Positions 48,392 through 52,135 of a DNA stretch of 52,135 nucleotides are shown here, piece after piece (within the stretch, counting starts at the first letter, position 1; every line of letters begins with the position of its first letter). The notes beneath the pieces are model-generated. The model was not told where the DNA came from and ran no database searches. It was given only the letters and a program-made list of their open reading frames with translations. The DNA is from Alphaproteobacteria bacterium (GTDB lineage: Bacteria; Pseudomonadota; Alphaproteobacteria; Micavibrionales; Micavibrionaceae): positions 1 through 52,135 of the forward strand of contig WGMJ01000023.1 of NCBI GenBank assembly GCA_016125135.1. The letters are read 5' to 3'. The position numbers were made by a program, and so were the translations under genes.

Positions 48392-51223
48392 TCAGGCTGC
48401 CATAGTGTGATGTAGGATTTGCGTAATCGTATCGACCAGTTTATCGCGGTCGGACTTCGAGACAAAGCCGTTAAAGCAATTTTTTGTATCTTTCTCGCGC
48501 ACGTCGCTGCTGGCGTAAGAGGTAAGCGCTACCAGCGGAATATGCTTTAAACGCGGGTTCTCTTTACATTTCTCGGCGAATTCGAGCCCGGTCATATGCG
48601 GCATATCGATATCAGTAATAATCGCATCGAAATCAGCCGATTCCTCCAGAATATCCAGTGCTTTAAGGGCATTTTCTGCCGTGACAACCTGATAATTCGC
48701 CACAATGAGAATGGGCTTCATAAACTTGCGGAAGAACGGGCTGTCATCAATAAGCAAAATACGTTTCGCTGCGCCATCCGTGGCGATTTTGCCGGATTTG
48801 GTCTCCATTTCCTTCGTCGCCAGCCAGTCGCTGAAAGTATTACTGAAGTAAAAGCCGACATCGATCAAATCGTAAGTGGCTTCATTGATAACCAGGCTAC
48901 CCAATATGCCGCTTTGGCCTACGAGCGAACGCACATTCATTTTATGTTCAATAATATCGATAATATGCTCGACCACGAGGCCCATGACCTTGCCCTCGTC
49001 ATTAAATACCACGACCTGCGCGATCCCTTCTTTGGGAATCTGATAGCTGTCATCGGCGGTTACCAGCCGCATTAGCTCGCCGCGATACTGAATAACCTGC
49101 CGGTTGCCGGCCCATTCAATTTTGCTCGTATCGATTTCCTCTAGGCGCGATACCAGCTCGACCGGCACGGCGCGCGGGGCCTTGCCGCCAGCACGGAACA
49201 GCAGGAAGTTTATGCGCTCCTCGCCGCTGCCAACATTGCGTAATTTATGCTCCTGCTCTTCTTCTTTTTTGAAGTTAATATTGCCCATGGTTTTAATCAG
49301 ACCATTCGGGTCAAGAATCATAATCACGCTACCATCGCCCAGAATGGTACAGCCTGAGAATACATCAATGCCACGCACCATAGGCGAGAGCGGTTTCACC
49401 ACGATTTCTTCGGTATCAAACACCCGGTCTACCATCAGGCCGAAATGGTGCGATCCCATCTCGCAAATAACCACATATTGCTTTTTAGCCTTGCTGTTAA
49501 TGCTAAGCACATTGCCTTCTGGCTTCGGCTCTTCTTTTGGCGGAAGCTTGAGGATTTCATTCAGGGAAATCAGCGGTAATAGCTCGCCCCTGAGACGCAG
49601 CACTTTCGACTGGTTTAGCGTTTCAATATAGAATTCTTCGTTATTTAACGTGTTATCGACCTGCTGATCACGGAACTTCGCGTGCACGATTTCGGATACG
49701 CGCAGCTGAGGGATGGCATAGGACTGGCCGCCCGTTTCGATTACGAGTACGGACATAATAGCCAGTGTAAGTGGCAGTTTAACGATAAAATCGCTGCCTT
49801 TGCCGGGCACAGAATTCACTTCTAGCGTACCGCCAATTTTCACGATATTACTGACCACCACATCCATACCAACGCCGCGGCCTGATACTGCGGTCACTTT
49901 ATCTGCCGTAGAGAAACCGGGTTTAAGAATGAACTGATAAATCTGCTTATTGCTCATGGTAGCGGCTTCGGCTTCAGTAGTCAGCCCGCTATCAATCGCC
50001 TTTTTCTTCACTTTATCTACATTAATACCCGGGCCGTCATCAGAAATTTTGATGATAACATTGCCGCCTTCATGATAGGCATGCAGAGTAACTTTTCCTG
50101 TCTCATTCTTACCGGCTGCGCGGCGCTGTTCCGGGTTATCCATGCCGTGGTCGCAGGCATTGCGCACCATGTGTGTCAGCGGGTCTTTCACCATTTCCAG
50201 CATCTGGCGGTCAATTTCGGTATCTTCACCCACCATCACCAGGTCGATCTTCTTGCCGAGGTCAATCGACAGGTCGCGCACGATACGCGGGAACTTCGAC
50301 CAGGCATTGCCAATGGCCTGCATACGGGTTTTCATTACCCCTTCCTGCAGGTCCGACGTAATATGGCTCAGGCGCTGCAGCGGCGTGTTAAATGTACTGG
50401 CTGCGGCATTACGATTGAGCTGCAACAGCTGATTGCGCGTTAGCACCAGCTCGCTGGCCATTTGCATCAAATTCTCGAGCAGACCTAGATTCACGCGGAT
50501 AAACTGGTTGGCGTTTTTGTCTTTCTCGCCGCCCTCGTCTTTTTCCTTGGCCGCAGTTTTTTCAGTGGCGGCAAGACCAGCGGCCACGGCTTTTGCCTTG
50601 GCTTCATTGGAAATACCCGCATCCGCTTTTTGCGGCGGCGTAGCCATGTCTGCAGGACCGGGCGTTGCATCGAATAAGGCCTGTAAATCGTCGCTATCTG
50701 TAGGAATGCCGCCCTCTTCTTCGGGGCCGGGTGCCGCATCAAAAGCAGCCTGCAGCGCATCCGTATCGCTTGTTGCTGCCTCATTTTCCTGTAGCATTTC
50801 TACCGGCGCAGGCTCAGCCGCGACCGCCGCTGAGACGCTGGAAAGTTTTCCTGTTGCACAATCATGTAATTTTTCGATCAGCTCCTGGTCGCTACCCTGC
50901 GGCTCGGCGCCAGACTCTTCCAGCGCTTCTACCAGGCTTTTAATGCGGTCGATCGATTCCAGAATAAGGGAAATAACCTGCGGCGTAGGCTTCAGCGCTT
51001 CATTGCGGATATTATCGAGTACATCCTCACTGGCATGCGCTACTTTGGCGAGCCGATCGAGGCCGAGGAAGCCACACGTGCCCTTAATCGTGTGCATGAC
51101 ACGGAAAATACTATCGATAATGGCATGATCATCAGGGTTTTGTTCGAGGACGATGAGCTGGTTATCAAGGTCTCCAAGACTGTCATTTGTCTCCGATAAA
51201 AACTCGCTGATTAATTCATCCAT
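48392..51223 (-). CDS. cheA: Chemotaxis hybrid histidine kinase CheA with extra CheW domain and C-terminal receiver
   Basis: The 943-aa kinase has an Hpt domain with His44 in FRVMHTIKGTCGFLGL, a long Ala/Asp/Glu-rich linker (about 135-240), a dimerisation helix, an HATPase domain (MVRNACDHGMDNPEQR; DDGPGINVDKV; VSGRGVGMDVV), CheW-like region (FIVKLPLTLAIMSVLVIETG), a second CheW-like region and a C-terminal receiver with Asp in IITDIDMPHMTGLEF. It is longer than E. coli CheA (654 aa). The attached receiver may act as a phosphate sink. AGGTG lies close to the ATG at 51223; a GTG two codons upstream is possible. Confidence 0.93.
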   Translation of the reverse strand: MDELISEFLSETNDSLGDLDNQLIVLEQNPDDHAIIDSIFRVMHTIKGTCGFLGLDRLAKVAHASEDVLDNIRNEALKPTPQVISLILESIDRIKSLVEALEESGAEPQGSDQELIEKLHDCATGKLSSVSAAVAAEPAPVEMLQENEAATSDTDALQAAFDAAPGPEEEGGIPTDSDDLQALFDATPGPADMATPPQKADAGISNEAKAKAVAAGLAATEKTAAKEKDEGGEKDKNANQFIRVNLGLLENLMQMASELVLTRNQLLQLNRNAAASTFNTPLQRLSHITSDLQEGVMKTRMQAIGNAWSKFPRIVRDLSIDLGKKIDLVMVGEDTEIDRQMLEMVKDPLTHMVRNACDHGMDNPEQRRAAGKNETGKVTLHAYHEGGNVIIKISDDGPGINVDKVKKKAIDSGLTTEAEAATMSNKQIYQFILKPGFSTADKVTAVSGRGVGMDVVVSNIVKIGGTLEVNSVPGKGSDFIVKLPLTLAIMSVLVIETGGQSYAIPQLRVSEIVHAKFRDQQVDNTLNNEEFYIETLNQSKVLRLRGELLPLISLNEILKLPPKEEPKPEGNVLSINSKAKKQYVVICEMGSHHFGLMVDRVFDTEEIVVKPLSPMVRGIDVFSGCTILGDGSVIMILDPNGLIKTMGNINFKKEEEQEHKLRNVGSGEERINFLLFRAGGKAPRAVPVELVSRLEEIDTSKIEWAGNRQVIQYRGELMRLVTADDSYQIPKEGIAQVVVFNDEGKVMGLVVEHIIDIIEHKMNVRSLVGQSGILGSLVINEATYDLIDVGFYFSNTFSDWLATKEMETKSGKIATDGAAKRILLIDDSPFFRKFMKPILIVANYQVVTAENALKALDILEESADFDAIITDIDMPHMTGLEFAEKCKENPRLKHIPLVALTSYASSDVREKDTKNCFNGFVSKSDRDKLVDTITQILHHTMAA

Positions 51224-51275
51224 ACACACCTGACCCAGAAGTTATATTATGTTTTTATATAAGTTTTGCAAGCAT

Positions 51276-51911
51276 TTACGCATGTAAAGTAAGTACTCCC
51301 GGCTGTATGCCCACCTGAAGGTTACGGTTATGCGTATGCGCCAGCAGCCGTATGAAAACGGGGTGCACCGTGTCAATCGCCACATCGCGCATCGCATTCT
51401 CGTTTTTCAGCATGGCCAGTAATTTTTCATTTACCTTCATCACCGGCATGCGGCCGCGCACTTCCATGCGGCTTTTGCCTTCGGATGGGTAGAGTAATAC
51501 ATCGATAGTGCCCTGCTCCTGCAGGAGCTTGCCCATGAGGAGGATCATGTTAACCAGTAGCTGGCGGGAGGGGTGGTCGATATGGGTAATGGCGCCTGGG
51601 ATATGCCAGCCCAGGGTAATACGCTTTTCCATAAAGAATTTATCAACTAATGATTGTATTTCAGTAATATCAACCATTTGCGATTCATCGTAAATTATGC
51701 CATAGGCGATACGGAAGAATTGCAGCTTGAATGAGGCTTCCCGGCTGCTAAGCGCCAGTAAATCAAGTGATTGTGACAGTCCGACCGGATTTTCGCTCGT
51801 TTCCTGAAGAAATTCAACGCCATTGCTGATTCCGCCCAGCGGTCCTGCCAGATCGTGGCAGATAGTAGTAACCAGCAGCTGGGAGAAGCGCATGAACTGA
51901 CGATTATCCAT
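51276..51911 (-). CDS. chpT: Histidine phosphotransferase ChpT
   Basis: The 211-aa protein passes phosphate from CckA to CtrA and CpdR. The dimerising helical hairpin contains His19 in TTICHDLAGPLGGISNGVEF, the ChpT signature, followed by a degenerate HATPase-like domain without ATP-binding motifs. It is the first gene upstream of cheA on the same strand, 52 bp before cheA, so the cell-cycle/motility relay and the chemotaxis operon are probably transcribed together. Confidence 0.92.
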   Translation of the reverse strand: MDNRQFMRFSQLLVTTICHDLAGPLGGISNGVEFLQETSENPVGLSQSLDLLALSSREASFKLQFFRIAYGIIYDESQMVDITEIQSLVDKFFMEKRITLGWHIPGAITHIDHPSRQLLVNMILLMGKLLQEQGTIDVLLYPSEGKSRMEVRGRMPVMKVNEKLLAMLKNENAMRDVAIDTVHPVFIRLLAHTHNRNLQVGIQPGVLTLHA

Positions 51912-52022
51912 TAATTAAACCTATGCTTGCATTATTGCGAGGTTAATACTATAACACATTATCAACCGCGCCATGAGTAGTGTACAGTAAAAGTTGTGGC
52001 TTGTAACGCGTAAATATACCGT

Positions 52023-52135
52023 ATGCCAACACCCAATAATGCGCTGATACAGCGCCTTAAGCACGCGATGGAGAACAAACGGATTAATGCCCGGGAGCTG
52101 GCGGATCGCGCTGCCGTGGGCCGGTCGTTTGTCTA
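52023..52135 (+). CDS. Helix-turn-helix (XRE-type) regulator, 3' end missing
   Basis: The visible 37 residues read ALIQRLKHAMENKRINAREL then ADRAAVGRSFVY, a Cro/CI-type HTH with the second helix at ARELADRAAV. The gene runs past the window end. It is divergent from chpT, 111 bp away. Alphaproteobacterial genes of this sort often encode S24/LexA-like repressors, but the C-terminal part is not visible. Confidence 0.6.
   Translation, partial: MPTPNNALIQRLKHAMENKRINARELADRAAVGRSFV

Overview
The window is chromosomal DNA from an alphaproteobacterium. The markers are the CckA and ChpT arms of the CtrA phosphorelay, a zeta-type F1-ATPase inhibitor (DUF1476), a DUF2610 protein, an ELM1-like protein, and the order rhodanese-dnaA-dnaN-recF-gyrB. 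Flagellar (flhB) and chemotaxis genes show a motile cell. A J-domain/ankyrin protein hints at contact with eukaryotes. I cannot assign a genus.

Layout. 1-9476 is housekeeping: kdsB (partial), a PfkB sugar/nucleoside kinase, ampG, an ELM1-like protein, a peroxiredoxin, trxB, an aminotransferase with an orphan neighbour, and guaB. 9614-19380 is an integrative element of about 9.8 kb. It has split a host tRNA-Leu(UAA) gene inside its anticodon loop and carries its own complete tRNA-Leu(UAA). The element encodes a tyrosine integrase, an AlpA-like regulator, a CHC2-like primase part, a Toprim-DUF927 helicase, an iteron array that is a plausible origin, two nuclease-fold proteins (CoiA-like and PD-(D/E)xK), a secreted transglutaminase-like protein behind a structured RNA leader, and two orphans. 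19381-21279 holds attR, decayed att relics, the J-domain/ankyrin gene and a Rieske gene stump. 21280-27727 holds a membrane protein, a CPA2 antiporter, a pentapeptide protein, apaG, the zeta subunit gene, purC, purS and an orphan. 27817-35614 holds flhB-cckA, another orphan, parC and recO. 35685-38295 holds DUF2610, elbB and a partial Mrp antiporter operon (E, F, G and an MbhD/E-like protein). 38664-45534 is rhodanese-dnaA-dnaN-recF-gyrB. 45543-51911 is a chemotaxis operon headed by chpT (chpT-cheA-cheW-cheY-cheB-cheR, minus strand). The window ends in an HTH regulator.

Links between parts. CckA passes phosphate to ChpT and on to CtrA. Exact CtrA boxes (TTAA-N7-TTAAC) sit about 50 bp before the J-domain/ankyrin gene and before the 444-aa orphan, and a near-match precedes an element gene. 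This suggests that accessory genes are under cell-cycle/motility control.

The most unusual features are: (1) an element that breaks one tRNA-Leu(UAA) and supplies another; (2) four intergenic tracts built of seven-base units with different unit sequences, each ending at or a few bases before the start codon of a gene (ampG, trxB, purS, recO) that has no clear Shine-Dalgarno; (3) a twelve-unit TGGTAMCA iteron array around an AT-rich core; (4) a structured RNA with mutually exclusive stems ahead of a secreted protein; (5) four consecutive hairpins between recF and gyrB.
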